From the NCBI GenBank assembly GCA_031423755.1, contig JANPGC010000174.1, positions 1 to 62,426 on the forward strand: DNA of 62,426 nucleotides, read 5' to 3'. Both the position numbers and the translations under genes were made by a program. This DNA comes from JANMEX01 sp031423755 (GTDB taxonomy: Bacteria > Pseudomonadota > Alphaproteobacteria > Rhizobiales > Rhizobiaceae). Below, in pieces: positions 24,810-35,200 of this stretch. Numbering within the stretch: position 1 is the stretch's first letter; every line of letters starts with the position of its first letter. The notes beneath the pieces were generated by a model. That model was not told the DNA's origin. It saw nothing but the letters and a program-made list of their open reading frames with translations, and did not search any database.

Positions 24810-25883
24810 ATGACCTTTGACATCAAATCCACCATGGCTGAGGCCTTGCGTCTCACGAAAGCTGGCCGTCTTGACGACGCGACCTCGGCGATCCAGCAGG
24901 CATTAACCGGCAAACACACCGAGCCGGACAAATCGCGCCAGCGCCGTCCGCTGGCCGATACAGTCAAGGCGCTTGGCACATTGCGAAAAGCCGCAACGGT
25001 GCGCAAAACCACGCCAATTGACGCGCCTGTCTCTCTCAAAACGCCCGGCGGCGCGCAATTCCTGACCAAGACCTTCTCCTGCCATGCCGGCAAGCGCGAG
25101 TATAAGCTCTACATCCCCTCCCATCAGCCCCAAGGCCGACGCCCGCTGCTGATCATGCTGCATGGCTGCACCCAGAACGCCGATGACTTTGCTGCCGGCA
25201 CCCGCATGAATGCGCTGGCTGAGGAGCACGGCATGCTTGTCGCCTACCCGGTCCAGCCAAAGACCGCCAATGTGTCCGCCTGCTGGAACTGGTTCAATCC
25301 GGGCGACCAGCAACGCGGTGCTGGCGAACCGGCTATTCTTGCCGGGATCACCCAAGAGATTGCCGCAGGGCACAAGATTGATCCAACCCGGATCTACGTC
25401 GCGGGTCTGTCTGCTGGCGGAGCGATGGCGATGGTCATGGGCGCGGCCTACCCCGCGCTCTATGCCGCCGTCGGCGTGCATTCCGGCCTGCCCTATCAGT
25501 CGGCTAATGACGTGATGTCCGCACTCAACGTCATGCGCAGCGGTACGGCCAATGCCCGTCCGCAGCCGAATATCCGCACCATTGTCTTTCACGGCGACGC
25601 TGACACAACCGTCCACCCGGCAAATGCCGAAAAGATCGCGGACAGAGTGAAAATGCGCCAAAGCGTCACGCAAGGCCAAGCACGGGTTCCCGGCGGGCGA
25701 AGCTATGCCCGGACGGTTATTGAAAGCGCAGAAGATCAAACTGCCACGGTTGAACTCTGGATGATCAAGGGCGCAGGCCACGCATGGGCGGGTGGCAGTG
25801 CTGACGGCAGTTACACCGACCCCAAAGGACCGGACGCCTCTGCTGAAATGCTGCGCTTCTTTCTGTCGGACTACACATCCTGA
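24810..25883 (+). CDS. PHB depolymerase-family esterase
   Basis: 357 aa. Alpha/beta hydrolase of the LpqC/poly(3-hydroxybutyrate) depolymerase type: LLIMLHGCTQNADDFAAGTR (oxyanion region), nucleophile Ser201 in AGLSAGGAM, acid in FHGDADTTV (Asp263/Asp265) and His324 in KGAGHAWAGG. Residues 1-80 form a charged N-terminal region without a signal peptide, so the protein is probably cytosolic. Could act on PHB oligomers or feruloyl-type esters. Ends 54 bp before a strong hairpin. Confidence 0.85.
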   Translation: MTFDIKSTMAEALRLTKAGRLDDATSAIQQALTGKHTEPDKSRQRRPLADTVKALGTLRKAATVRKTTPIDAPVSLKTPGGAQFLTKTFSCHAGKREYKLYIPSHQPQGRRPLLIMLHGCTQNADDFAAGTRMNALAEEHGMLVAYPVQPKTANVSACWNWFNPGDQQRGAGEPAILAGITQEIAAGHKIDPTRIYVAGLSAGGAMAMVMGAAYPALYAAVGVHSGLPYQSANDVMSALNVMRSGTANARPQPNIRTIVFHGDADTTVHPANAEKIADRVKMRQSVTQGQARVPGGRSYARTVIESAEDQTATVELWMIKGAGHAWAGGSADGSYTDPKGPDASAEMLRFFLSDYTS

Positions 25884-25936
25884 GTTTGGTGCAATTGTTC
25901 GGACGCACGCTCAGAGCCAACGTTACCAAGACAAAT

Positions 25937-25958
25937 CGCCGCCGGTTGACCGGCGGCG
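25937..25958. terminator. Bidirectional terminator between esterase and GSP26-like gene
   Basis: Perfect 9-bp stem CGCCGCCGG/CCGGCGGCG with a TTGA tetraloop, followed by TGTTGTTAT on the plus strand and ATTTGTCTT on the minus strand. It lies between two convergent stop codons (25883 and 26019). Confidence 0.75.
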
Positions 25959-26018
25959 TGTTGTTATAACCGTGTTGCGTCGGCTGCCACGTAGCGAGCG
26001 CAGCGCCTGCTGCCACCG

Positions 26019-26510
26019 CTACATTGCCACTCTTGCATGCTGCGCGGCGTCTGTCTCCGAGGGCCTCTCGCCCTTGATATAGGCCTTGAGCGCCGTCATC
26101 GCATAGCTTACGCCTTCCAAACCGGAATTGTCCCAATACTCGGCGTCTGTCGGATCGATCTTCATGATGACCAGCGATGGATCCTCTTTCCCCTCCGGGA
26201 ACCACACTTTCCACGCTTCCGACCACAGCCTGTCGATCAAGGCGGGGTCGGTCGAAAGTTCCGCGGTGCCCTGCAGCGAAACATAGACGGACCCGTCCTG
26301 CATGATCAGCGTCACGTCCGGATTGATGGCGATATCGCGCAGCTTTGCAGAATCGAGTGATGTGGCAAAATACAGTCCGCCGTCCTCGCCGATTTCGGCA
26401 ATGGCCATCGGCCGCGCATGCATTGATCTGTCGCCTGAGGTGGTAATCATCATGGCGGTCGAAAAGCCCTTGAGGAGATCAACAAGGTGGCGTTTTGGCT
26501 GATGGTTCAT
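26019..26510 (-). CDS. General stress protein 26-like, pyridoxamine-phosphate-oxidase fold
   Basis: 163 aa. Flavin-binding split-barrel protein of the GSP26/YdaG type (pyridox_ox family): AMMITTSGDRSMHARPMAIA, LYFATSLDSAKLRDI, the repeated YVSLQGTAELSTDPALIDRLW and the WFPEGKEDPSLVIMKIDP core. Predicted cytosolic flavoprotein; enzymatic role in the family is undefined. Preceded at 37 nt by a sigma-EcfG promoter, consistent with its general-stress annotation. Confidence 0.88.
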   Translation of the reverse strand: MNHQPKRHLVDLLKGFSTAMMITTSGDRSMHARPMAIAEIGEDGGLYFATSLDSAKLRDIAINPDVTLIMQDGSVYVSLQGTAELSTDPALIDRLWSEAWKVWFPEGKEDPSLVIMKIDPTDAEYWDNSGLEGVSYAMTALKAYIKGERPSETDAAQHARVAM

Positions 26511-26547
26511 GGTTCAAAATCCTGCTTCAGTTGGCTACTGCAAGTGA

Positions 26548-26572
26548 AACGGACTCGGCTCGATATGGTTCC
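26548..26572 (-). promoter_or_regulatory. Sigma-EcfG promoter of the GSP26-like gene
   Basis: GGAAC (26572-26568), 16-nt spacer, CGTT (26551-26548) on the minus strand, inside the 82-bp gap between the ndvB stop (26593) and the GSP26-like start (26510). The short gap and correct orientation make the assignment unambiguous. Confidence 0.82.
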
Positions 26573-26592
26573 GAAGACCGCCTGTCACACCG

Positions 26593-29500
26593 CTAGGCTG
26601 TGGCCAGTGGCAAGCCAATTGCATGGACTTTTCCATCGTTAGCCAACGTGATCAGAAACTCGCCCGGCCCGGCCATCTCGACACCCGCAGGCAGCGCAAT
26701 ATCCTGTGCGAGGTCGCGCGAAATGCTGATGTCGTAACGGGACTCGCCAATCTTTACACTGACGTCGAAGCCCGGCCATTCGGCAGGAATGCACGGCTTG
26801 ACGCGCAGCTTTCCGCCTTCTCGTGTGACTCCCAGTATCGCCTCAAGCCCGGCGCGATGCATCCAGCTGGCGGAACCCGTGTACCAGGTCCAACCGCCGC
26901 GCCCGATATGCGGCGCAACGGAATAGACGTCTGCCGCCATGACATAGGGCTCCACACGATATCGCGCGGCGTCTACCGGCGTGCGGGAATGGTTGATCGG
27001 ATTGAGCATCGAGAACAGCTGCATCGCGCGTTCAGACTGACCAAGTTTCGCATGGGCAAAAATCGACCAGATGACACCATGCGTATACTGTCCGCCATTC
27101 TCGCGGATGCCCGGCGGGTAGGCTTTGACGTAGCCCGGCTCTTGCGCTGATTTGTCGAACGGCGGCGTGAATAAAAGCGCCAGACCATCATCGGGGCGCA
27201 CGAGCTGGCGCCAGGATTGCTCCATCGCCGCCGCCGCGCGTTCCGGTGAAGCACCGCCAGAGATCACGGCCCATGATTGCGCAATGGCGTCGATGCGGCA
27301 CTCCTCGCTTTGCGCTGATCCGAGCGGTGAGCCGTCGTCGAAAAATCCCCGCCGGTACCACTCGCCGTCCCAGCCATCCCTCTCAAGAGAGACAGACAAG
27401 TCAGCCATCCGCAGCTTCCACGCCGTGGCCCGGGCTCTGTCCCTGCGCTTTTCAGCCACGGGAATAAATGCCCGCAGCGTTGACAGCAGGAACCAGCCGA
27501 GCCAGACGCTCTCGCCCTTGCCGCCCTCGCCGACACGGTTCATGCCGTCATTCCAGTCGCCGGTGCCCATCAGCGGCAATCCGTGCGCTCCCTGTGCCAG
27601 GCTGCGGTCCAAGGCGCGCGCGCAATGCTCATACAAGCTGCCGCTCTCTTCCGGGATAGAAGGGACAAAAAACGCATCATGCGCGCCGGGCTCGAGATGC
27701 TGGCCATCAATGAACAGTATTTGCTCTTCCAAAATCGCCCTGTCGCCGGTGACCGTGAGATATTGGCTCACGCAATTGGCGAGCCAGACCATGTCGTCTG
27801 ATATCCGCGTTCTGACGCCTGCGCCCGTCTCCGGGAGCCACCAATGCTGGAAGTCGCCTTCAACAAATTGCCGTGAAGCAGCGCGCAGTATCTGTTCGCG
27901 CGCATAGTCCGGGCGGGTTATCAGCAGCGACAGAGAATCCTGCAGCTGGTCACGGAAACCATAGGCGCCGCTCGCCTGATAAAAGCCCGACCTTGCCCAC
28001 ATCCTGCATGCAAGGGACTGATAGAGCAGCCAGCCGTTCATCATGATGTCAAATGACCGATCCGGCGTCCTGACTTGGACTGCGCCAAGCGTGTCGCGCC
28101 AGAAGGCTTTCACGTCGGCCCATACCGCGTCCGATGGCTTCTGCCGCGATTGCAGGATCAGCTCCTGGGCCGCGCCTTCGTTTGTCGCAGCGCCAAACAG
28201 TATGGTGACCTCGTCCGTCTCTCCGGGTGCAATCTCCAATGTCGTCTGCATTGCGCAGCACGGGTCCAGCCCCGCACCGGTGCGCTTGGACAGGACCACG
28301 CCAGCAGCCAGCGCCTTCGGGTTGGCCAGACTTCCGAACGCGCCGAGAAACTCGCGCCGGTCGCCCGTCCACGCTGTCTGACGCCCAAGCATGTCCGCAA
28401 AGGCAACCTGACCGCCAGACTGTATGCTCCACGGGTTCCTGGCAAACAGCGCCCCCGTCTTCTCATCTATCGCAGTGGTGATGAACGGAGCAGATGCCGC
28501 CCGCGGCGGGCCGAGCACCAGATCGGCATAAAATGTGACTGTGACACGCATCGTTGCGGCAGAACGGTTGGTCAGCTTGAGGCGCGAAATCTTGACCGAG
28601 CCCTCCAGTGGCACCGTCTGCAAAAGCTCAAGCTGAAGATCATCCCTCTCGCGTTCGAAGATTGAATAGCCGAAACCGTGCCGGGCCGTATGCGTTCCAT
28701 CCGCGGAATTCAGCGGTTTGAGCGTCGGCGATACCAAGCTTCCGTCGGCGTCATTCCTGACAAAGATCGCCTCACTCGCCGGGTTGCTGACCGGGTCATT
28801 CGTCCATTGCGTCAGCTGATTTTCGCGGCTGTTGCCAAACCATGTGTAGCCGCCGCCATCTGCCGAGCATTGAAATCCGAAGGTTTTGTTGGCAATCACG
28901 TTCAACCAGGGCGCAGGCGTTGGCATGGCGCTGCTCACTTGCGTGACATACTCGCGCCCATCATCCAGAAAGCTTCCGATGCCATTGTGAAATTCCCCGT
29001 TTTGCGTCTCTTTGCCCTGAAGCTTGAGGGATCGCCGCACTGGAAGCATGGCCGTGGCCGGAAGCGTCACAGGCTCCGGAGCGTCGGTAATCCGGCTCAA
29101 TTGACTGGCCAGACCGCCGCGCCGGGCAATCATCACCACGCGGGCCACGGCAGGCAGTACCCGCTGGCTTTCCGATGGCAGGAGATCGGCGCGCAGCGTG
29201 AACACATCGCCGGCTCCCGCATTTGATCCGTCCACCTTAGGGGTTGTGCTCTTTCGCACCAGCGCCTCAATCGCGACCTGCAAATCCTGCGTATACGAAG
29301 ACATGCGGTCGTTCACAATGATGACATCGACCGCCAGCCGCTTGGTTTTCCAGTACTCAAACGCGCGCAAAATATCGTGGACGAGATCGATATGCTCAAT
29401 GTCGTCGATCCGCACCAACAGGATCGGCCGGTCGCCGGAAATGCCATGCGGCCACAGCGATGACTGCGGCCCGATGTTGTCCTGCAGAAACCTTGATGAC

Positions 29501-32500
29501 GGCCGAAGCGCAGCGCTCGGATGGATCAAATGGCTCGCCAGCTGCTGATACAGATGTGCTTCTTCATGACTGATCGACAAATGACGCAGCTGGATTTGCG
29601 CTTGCGTCCACGCCAGCGTCAGCGCCCGCTCATACGCGGCTTCCTGACGATGACGGTCAACAAGATCGAGCACCGCCTCGCGCGAGGCGGCGGCGACCAT
29701 CCAAAGCGTGCATTTCACTTGCCTACCAGCAGGGATGCGCAGCCGCAGCTTGAACGCAAAAATCGGGTCAAGCACCGCGCCAAGGGTCTTGGACAGCGCT
29801 TGGCCGGTTACAAACGCCTGCGGGCTGCGGCGCGAATTTCCGATCCCGACAAAGCGCTCGCGATCGGTTTCATACTCAAGCTCGCCAACTTTCAACCCAT
29901 CCCAGACCAGAAACTGAGCCGTCCAGACTTCAGGTTCCGAAGGAGACCGCCTGCGACGCGTGGCGATCAGCGTCTCAAGCTCCGGCACATACTCCGTTTC
30001 AACAAACATCTTTGAGAATGCCGGATGGGCATTGTCGGCAGCGCGCGGCGCAAGGACCAATTCGGCATAAGAAGTCAGCTCGACATCCCTTGCTGACGAC
30101 GAACGGTTGGTGATGGTCACACGGCGCGCCTCAGCGTCGTCTTCGGGCGAAACCAGGCACTCCAGCGACGTGGTGAAGGAACCGTCCGTGCGGCCGATCT
30201 CGGCCTTGTCCTCGCTGAACGAAGCTTGGTAGAAATCCGGCTTGCGCCCAAGCGGCATGAAGCCCGCCGACCATTTCTGTTCGGTTCTGGCATCGCGCAC
30301 GTAAAAGAAACTGCCCCAGTCGTCGCTCACACTGTCTTCGCGCCAGCGGGTAAGCGCGATGTCGTTCCATGTGCTGTAACCCCCGCCTGCCGCGTTCAGC
30401 ATGACGCTGTAGCTGCCGTTTGACATCAGGTGGGTCACCGGTGTGCCCAACTCTGCGAAGCCAACGCGCCGGACCGTCGGCGCAAGCGGTCCGGCGGCGG
30501 CGTTGCCAGCGGACGTTTCCGCGCGTGCAAGCATGATCGGCACATCGCGCGGCGCGCGCTCCTGCAGCAAAAGCTCGGTCGCGCGGACAATCGGCTCGGC
30601 GTGGAACCGGTCCCGCATCTGGCCGTCTTTCACGGTGTTGAGTATCGCAGTGATCGTCATGCCCTGATGATGGGCAAAATAGGCCCGCACAATGGCTGCC
30701 GTCTCGCCCATTTGCAGGCGCGAGGGTGTGAAGTCCAGCGCTTCGTAAAATCCATAAATGCCATCGGCGCCAAGGGCTGCAAGGCGTTCATAATTCCTGA
30801 CGGCCATTTTTGGCGAAACCATCGATGCCAGCCCGGTAGCATAGGGCGCGATCACGAGATTTTCCGACAGACCCCGCTTCAAGCCAAGGCCGGGAATGCC
30901 GAAGTTGGAATACTGATAGGTGAATTCAATATCACGGGCGTTGAAGGCAGATTCCGAAACACCCCAGGGAACCCCGTGGCTGTTTCCATAGTCGATCTGA
31001 CGCCGCACGATGAGCCGTGTTGTCTGGTCAAGCAGGCTGCCGAACGGCGCGCGCATCACGAGTGATGGCATGAGATACTCGAACATCGAGCCGGACCACG
31101 AGACAAGCGCCGCCCCGCCCTTGACCGCCGTCACCGTCCTGCCCAGCCGGAACCAATGGCGGGTGCGAAGGTCGCCCTTGGCGATGGCAAAGAAGCTGCC
31201 AAGCCGCGCCTCGGACGCCAGCATGTCGTAACAGCTTTCGTCCCGCATCGCCTCTGGAACGCGGAACCCGATGGAAAAGAGCAGGCGTTGGGGATCAAGC
31301 AGAAATCCGAACTCCATTCGATCGGCAAGCGAGCGCGATTCGTGCGCCAGTTCTTCCAACCGCTCGCGCTGTTTGAGCAGCGCTTCATGGCCTATCGAAC
31401 CATCACGGAAATGGCTTTCAATTGTCTGCTGCAGAGTCTCGGCCCACGCAGGCAATTGCCGCCCTGCCGGCGAAGCCAGCGCGGTGTCGAACTCTTTCAC
31501 CGCATCGAGAATTCCATTTGCCTGAACGGCAAATTCAATCAGCCGCATCGGCAACAGCTCGGGCGTCTGCCTGGCGTTGTTGATCCTGTCACGCAATGCG
31601 GCAAGCTTTGTTTCAATACCTTTGCGCATGGCCCGCAAATTGCGGCGGTCATCCGGAATGGCAGCCAGACCGTCTGCCAGAATATCAACAACGTCACTCA
31701 AGCCGTCGAGCTTTGACAGATTGTCTGGCGGCTCGCTTTTCCATTGGTCGCAATAGTTCGCCAGTGCAATGAAATGCCCGGCAAGATTGCCGCTGTCGAC
31801 AGTCGAGACATACTTTGGCTCAAGCGGCAGAAGCGTCTGCGTGTCGTACCAATTATAGAGATGCCCCCTGTAGGCCTCCATGCGCCGCACGGTGTCGATG
31901 GTCTTCTCCAAACGCGAGACCGCATCGCCAAGCCCAAGCCAGCCAAACTCCTTGGCGCTGGCGACGGCGAGAAGGTAAAGGCCGATGTTGGTAGGCGACG
32001 TCCGGTGCGCGATTCTCGGATCGGGATCTTCCTGGAAATTGTCCGGCGGAAGCATCGAATCTTCGCTGGTGACAAATGTCTCGAAAAACCGCCAGGTCTT
32101 GCGCGCCACGCGGCGCAGCGCCTTGATGTCTTGCGGAGCAATTGTTTCAGCGTCCACCAGCTTGGGACGCTGACTGAGCCAATGGGCGCAAGCGGGCGCC
32201 AGGAGCCAAGCCAGGGCAAAGGGTGTGATCGCAATTGACGTGGCGTCCGCTCGCAATACGGCAATGGCAAGAGCAATGAGGCCGAGCAGAATGCTGCCGG
32301 TCATCATCCGGAACAGAACGCCTATTCCTGGCGTCGGGCTGGAAGCGGCTTGCGCTGCGGTTGTCCATTCGAGCATGTTCTTGCCGCTGATCTTCAGCCG
32401 GTAGATTGTGCGCAACACCGCGTCGCCCATCAGCCAAGCCTGATGGCCAAGGAACACCAAGGTGGCAAGCGCATAGGCCAGCGCATGGCCGAAATCGTCC

Positions 32501-35112
32501 AGATTCGCCCGGACCTGACTGTCGATGGTTACACCTTTGCGTTTCGGCACTGATCCGAGAACGGAGGGTAGAAAGACAGGAAACGCACCGATCAATGCCA
32601 TCGCCATCGTCCAGCGGACGGCAGTTTCTGCGGGCAGCAGAAGCCAGCCAAGCATAAAGCTCAAGACAAGCGCGATAGGCGTTAACGACCGCCTCAGATT
32701 ATCCGCCATCTTCCAGACGCCCAACGCCGGAATGGCCGCCGTTGAAACGCCCTTCGTTCCAAACCATTGCGAGCCGAGCCAAGGCAGCAGTTGCCAGTCG
32801 CCACGAACCCAGCGGTGCTGGCGGGACGCTGCAACGGTGTAACGGTCCGGGTATTCCTCGACAACTTCGATGTCCGTGACCAGAGCGGAGCGCGCAAAAA
32901 CGCCTTCAAACAGATCGTGGCTCAGCATCGCGTTCTCAGGGATTTTGCCCTTGATCGCAGCTTCAAATGCCTCAATGTCGTAGATGCCTTTGCCGGCGAA
33001 TGACCCCTCTCCAAACAGGTCCTGATAGACATCCGACACGGCGAACACATAAGGATCAGTCCCGCGCGGCGTGGAAAATATGCGCTGGAACAAAGATCCA
33101 TTGTGGCCAGTCGGCAAGGAAGGCGTGACGCGGGGCTGCAACACGCCATAACCGCTCGTGACCCGCCCCAGATCAGCATCGAACACAGGCCGGTTGAGTG
33201 GATGCGCCAGCTTGCCGACGAGCCTGCGCGCGGCGTCTCGCGGCAGCTTTGTATCAGCATCAAGCGTCAGCACGAACCTGACCGCGTCCGGAATTTCGCC
33301 GCCAATTGTCGTGAAGCTTGTGTCTGCTGCACCCGTGAGCAGGCGGTTCAGCTCATGCAGTTTCCCGCGCTTGCGCTCCCAGCCCATCCACTTGTTTTCG
33401 AGGTCGTTCCATTTTCTGGAGCGGTGCAGCAAAAGGAAGCAATTGGTGTTGTGGTCTGCGTTAAGCCGGGCAATGCCAGCCAAGGCTTCGTTCAAAAGCT
33501 CATCGTCGCCGCCCCTTGTCTCGGTCGCGGAATCGGTCCAGTCGGTGACAAGCGCAAAGTAGAGCTCGCCGGCCGAATTGGAGAGATAATGCACCTCCAG
33601 CCGGTCGATCATTTCAGCAATGTCGTCGCGTGATGTCAAAAGTGTTGGAACCGCAACGAGGGTCCGATAATGCGCCGGCACGCCATCGCGCAAGGCCAGA
33701 CCTGGAATGACCGAGGCCTCCAACATTCGCGTCACGGCGAAATTCACCAGCGAAAGTGCAGTCTCAACAAGCGGCAGAAGCGCTGCAACGGCGAGTGCGA
33801 TAAGAAGCACGGTTGAGGTTTCAACTGCAAAAACTTTGCTGAACAACGCCCAGAACACTGCCAGCGTCACCAAAATGATCGCGCCGCCATAACCAGCCAG
33901 TCCCAGCGACTTCAGTGTTGTTCTGACGCGCCGAAGCAGTGGCGGCTTGAAATTCAACTGCTGTTCAAATTCTGCGCGCCCCGCGCCAATGAGAAAATAA
34001 CCCGGATCCCGCTGCGCCGAACCGCCGTTTCCGGCAGCGTTTGCGGCTTTGGCCAACGCCGTGCGCGCAACGTCAAGTTCATCCGAGGCGGAACCGCGCG
34101 AAAGCTCTTCAACGGCGGTGCGGTAGAGAGTCCTGCTTGGAAAATCCATCTCGCCGAAATCAGACTTGTCCCGCAGCTCGCGGTCGACAAGGCTCACCTC
34201 GTCAAACCAGTTCTCCCAGTTGACGTCCGACACGTAACGCATGCTGGTGATGATGTTGCGGACGGTCACATTGGCAGAACTCTGACGATGATGCTCATCA
34301 GTGACGGTAGACTCGAGTGAGTGGCCTTGCATTTCAACGCGGCGTTTGAGCCATTCCAGCGAATGGGCGGCCAAACCGTCCTGATCGCGCAGCCTGTGGA
34401 TGAGCTGGACAGCAAATGCGTTGGAAAGATCCTTGCCTTCCAGCTGCCGGTACTGCTCCTCTGCTGCGGCCGGGATGGCTTGCGGCTGCAAGACCATGTC
34501 TGCAAGCCTGTCCGCCTGTTCGCGGGCGCGCCGGGCGGCCGTTATCCGCACCGATATCCGGCGAAGATTCTCGATCAGGATCAGCCGCAAACTGATCGCT
34601 ACCGCCCATAGCTCGCCAATGGTAAGCGGCTGCACCTGCTGATACTCATTGACGAAATCGCTCAGCAGTGCGGGATTGAAGGCGCTGTCCGTGTGCGCCA
34701 CATGGGCCCAGACCAAGCCGAAAATCCGTGGATGTCCGGCAAGGGGACCGGTGCCAAGTTTCGGCAACTGGCTATAGTAGCCTGGAGGCAAATCGGCTCT
34801 GGTCTGGCGTATCTGCTCTTCGACGAGATGATAGTTGTCGATCAGCCATTCGGCAGCAGGTGTTATCGGCTTGCCCTCACCGATTGCCACGGTGATTTCC
34901 CGGACGCATTTCAGCAACTCGGCAGCGTTGTCGTTCAGGCGGTTGATAATGGAGTGGACCCGCTGCGGATTATCGGTCACCGTCTGCGATTCAGCCAGTG
35001 TGCGGGCGTGCTGCTTTGAGCGTTCGGGACCGAATATTTCCGCGCTGATAGGCTGGCTGTCGTCCCACTGCGCCTTTGGCCGGTCAATTTGCTGCATAAG
35101 CTTTTGAAACAT
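26593..35112 (-). CDS. ndvB: Cyclic beta-1,2-glucan synthase NdvB/Cgs
   Basis: 2839 aa from ATG 35112 (MFQKLMQQIDRPK); a TTG at 35193 keeps the frame open but would put translation at or before the predicted transcription start. Polytopic inner-membrane protein. N-terminal cytosolic region, membrane segments around 410-490 and 820-980, and between them a GT84 glycosyltransferase core with LTLDADTKLPRDA and RQHRWVRGDWQLLPWLG. The C-terminal half carries glucan-phosphorylase (GH94) modules with GTGDWNDGMNRVGEGGKG and the SDDMVWLANCVSQYL region. It polymerises, cyclises and length-controls periplasmic osmoregulated glucans from UDP-glucose. Size matches rhizobial and Brucella enzymes. Confidence 0.95.
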   Translation of the reverse strand: MFQKLMQQIDRPKAQWDDSQPISAEIFGPERSKQHARTLAESQTVTDNPQRVHSIINRLNDNAAELLKCVREITVAIGEGKPITPAAEWLIDNYHLVEEQIRQTRADLPPGYYSQLPKLGTGPLAGHPRIFGLVWAHVAHTDSAFNPALLSDFVNEYQQVQPLTIGELWAVAISLRLILIENLRRISVRITAARRAREQADRLADMVLQPQAIPAAAEEQYRQLEGKDLSNAFAVQLIHRLRDQDGLAAHSLEWLKRRVEMQGHSLESTVTDEHHRQSSANVTVRNIITSMRYVSDVNWENWFDEVSLVDRELRDKSDFGEMDFPSRTLYRTAVEELSRGSASDELDVARTALAKAANAAGNGGSAQRDPGYFLIGAGRAEFEQQLNFKPPLLRRVRTTLKSLGLAGYGGAIILVTLAVFWALFSKVFAVETSTVLLIALAVAALLPLVETALSLVNFAVTRMLEASVIPGLALRDGVPAHYRTLVAVPTLLTSRDDIAEMIDRLEVHYLSNSAGELYFALVTDWTDSATETRGGDDELLNEALAGIARLNADHNTNCFLLLHRSRKWNDLENKWMGWERKRGKLHELNRLLTGAADTSFTTIGGEIPDAVRFVLTLDADTKLPRDAARRLVGKLAHPLNRPVFDADLGRVTSGYGVLQPRVTPSLPTGHNGSLFQRIFSTPRGTDPYVFAVSDVYQDLFGEGSFAGKGIYDIEAFEAAIKGKIPENAMLSHDLFEGVFARSALVTDIEVVEEYPDRYTVAASRQHRWVRGDWQLLPWLGSQWFGTKGVSTAAIPALGVWKMADNLRRSLTPIALVLSFMLGWLLLPAETAVRWTMAMALIGAFPVFLPSVLGSVPKRKGVTIDSQVRANLDDFGHALAYALATLVFLGHQAWLMGDAVLRTIYRLKISGKNMLEWTTAAQAASSPTPGIGVLFRMMTGSILLGLIALAIAVLRADATSIAITPFALAWLLAPACAHWLSQRPKLVDAETIAPQDIKALRRVARKTWRFFETFVTSEDSMLPPDNFQEDPDPRIAHRTSPTNIGLYLLAVASAKEFGWLGLGDAVSRLEKTIDTVRRMEAYRGHLYNWYDTQTLLPLEPKYVSTVDSGNLAGHFIALANYCDQWKSEPPDNLSKLDGLSDVVDILADGLAAIPDDRRNLRAMRKGIETKLAALRDRINNARQTPELLPMRLIEFAVQANGILDAVKEFDTALASPAGRQLPAWAETLQQTIESHFRDGSIGHEALLKQRERLEELAHESRSLADRMEFGFLLDPQRLLFSIGFRVPEAMRDESCYDMLASEARLGSFFAIAKGDLRTRHWFRLGRTVTAVKGGAALVSWSGSMFEYLMPSLVMRAPFGSLLDQTTRLIVRRQIDYGNSHGVPWGVSESAFNARDIEFTYQYSNFGIPGLGLKRGLSENLVIAPYATGLASMVSPKMAVRNYERLAALGADGIYGFYEALDFTPSRLQMGETAAIVRAYFAHHQGMTITAILNTVKDGQMRDRFHAEPIVRATELLLQERAPRDVPIMLARAETSAGNAAAGPLAPTVRRVGFAELGTPVTHLMSNGSYSVMLNAAGGGYSTWNDIALTRWREDSVSDDWGSFFYVRDARTEQKWSAGFMPLGRKPDFYQASFSEDKAEIGRTDGSFTTSLECLVSPEDDAEARRVTITNRSSSARDVELTSYAELVLAPRAADNAHPAFSKMFVETEYVPELETLIATRRRRSPSEPEVWTAQFLVWDGLKVGELEYETDRERFVGIGNSRRSPQAFVTGQALSKTLGAVLDPIFAFKLRLRIPAGRQVKCTLWMVAAASREAVLDLVDRHRQEAAYERALTLAWTQAQIQLRHLSISHEEAHLYQQLASHLIHPSAALRPSSRFLQDNIGPQSSLWPHGISGDRPILLVRIDDIEHIDLVHDILRAFEYWKTKRLAVDVIIVNDRMSSYTQDLQVAIEALVRKSTTPKVDGSNAGAGDVFTLRADLLPSESQRVLPAVARVVMIARRGGLASQLSRITDAPEPVTLPATAMLPVRRSLKLQGKETQNGEFHNGIGSFLDDGREYVTQVSSAMPTPAPWLNVIANKTFGFQCSADGGGYTWFGNSRENQLTQWTNDPVSNPASEAIFVRNDADGSLVSPTLKPLNSADGTHTARHGFGYSIFERERDDLQLELLQTVPLEGSVKISRLKLTNRSAATMRVTVTFYADLVLGPPRAASAPFITTAIDEKTGALFARNPWSIQSGGQVAFADMLGRQTAWTGDRREFLGAFGSLANPKALAAGVVLSKRTGAGLDPCCAMQTTLEIAPGETDEVTILFGAATNEGAAQELILQSRQKPSDAVWADVKAFWRDTLGAVQVRTPDRSFDIMMNGWLLYQSLACRMWARSGFYQASGAYGFRDQLQDSLSLLITRPDYAREQILRAASRQFVEGDFQHWWLPETGAGVRTRISDDMVWLANCVSQYLTVTGDRAILEEQILFIDGQHLEPGAHDAFFVPSIPEESGSLYEHCARALDRSLAQGAHGLPLMGTGDWNDGMNRVGEGGKGESVWLGWFLLSTLRAFIPVAEKRRDRARATAWKLRMADLSVSLERDGWDGEWYRRGFFDDGSPLGSAQSEECRIDAIAQSWAVISGGASPERAAAAMEQSWRQLVRPDDGLALLFTPPFDKSAQEPGYVKAYPPGIRENGGQYTHGVIWSIFAHAKLGQSERAMQLFSMLNPINHSRTPVDAARYRVEPYVMAADVYSVAPHIGRGGWTWYTGSASWMHRAGLEAILGVTREGGKLRVKPCIPAEWPGFDVSVKIGESRYDISISRDLAQDIALPAGVEMAGPGEFLITLANDGKVHAIGLPLATA

Positions 35113-35200
35113 GGACAGCGGCTTTCCCTTCAAGTGGAAACTGATGAGGCCGCAAATCCAGTCGCGCCTATGGACGAGGGTTTCCCAGCTCAATCCGATT

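Noticed and set aside
35113..35193. TTG start for ndvB giving a 27-residue N-terminal extension
   Set aside because: It would start at or ahead of the transcript predicted from the EcfG promoter at 35201-35225, and the ATG at 35112 gives a normal start.
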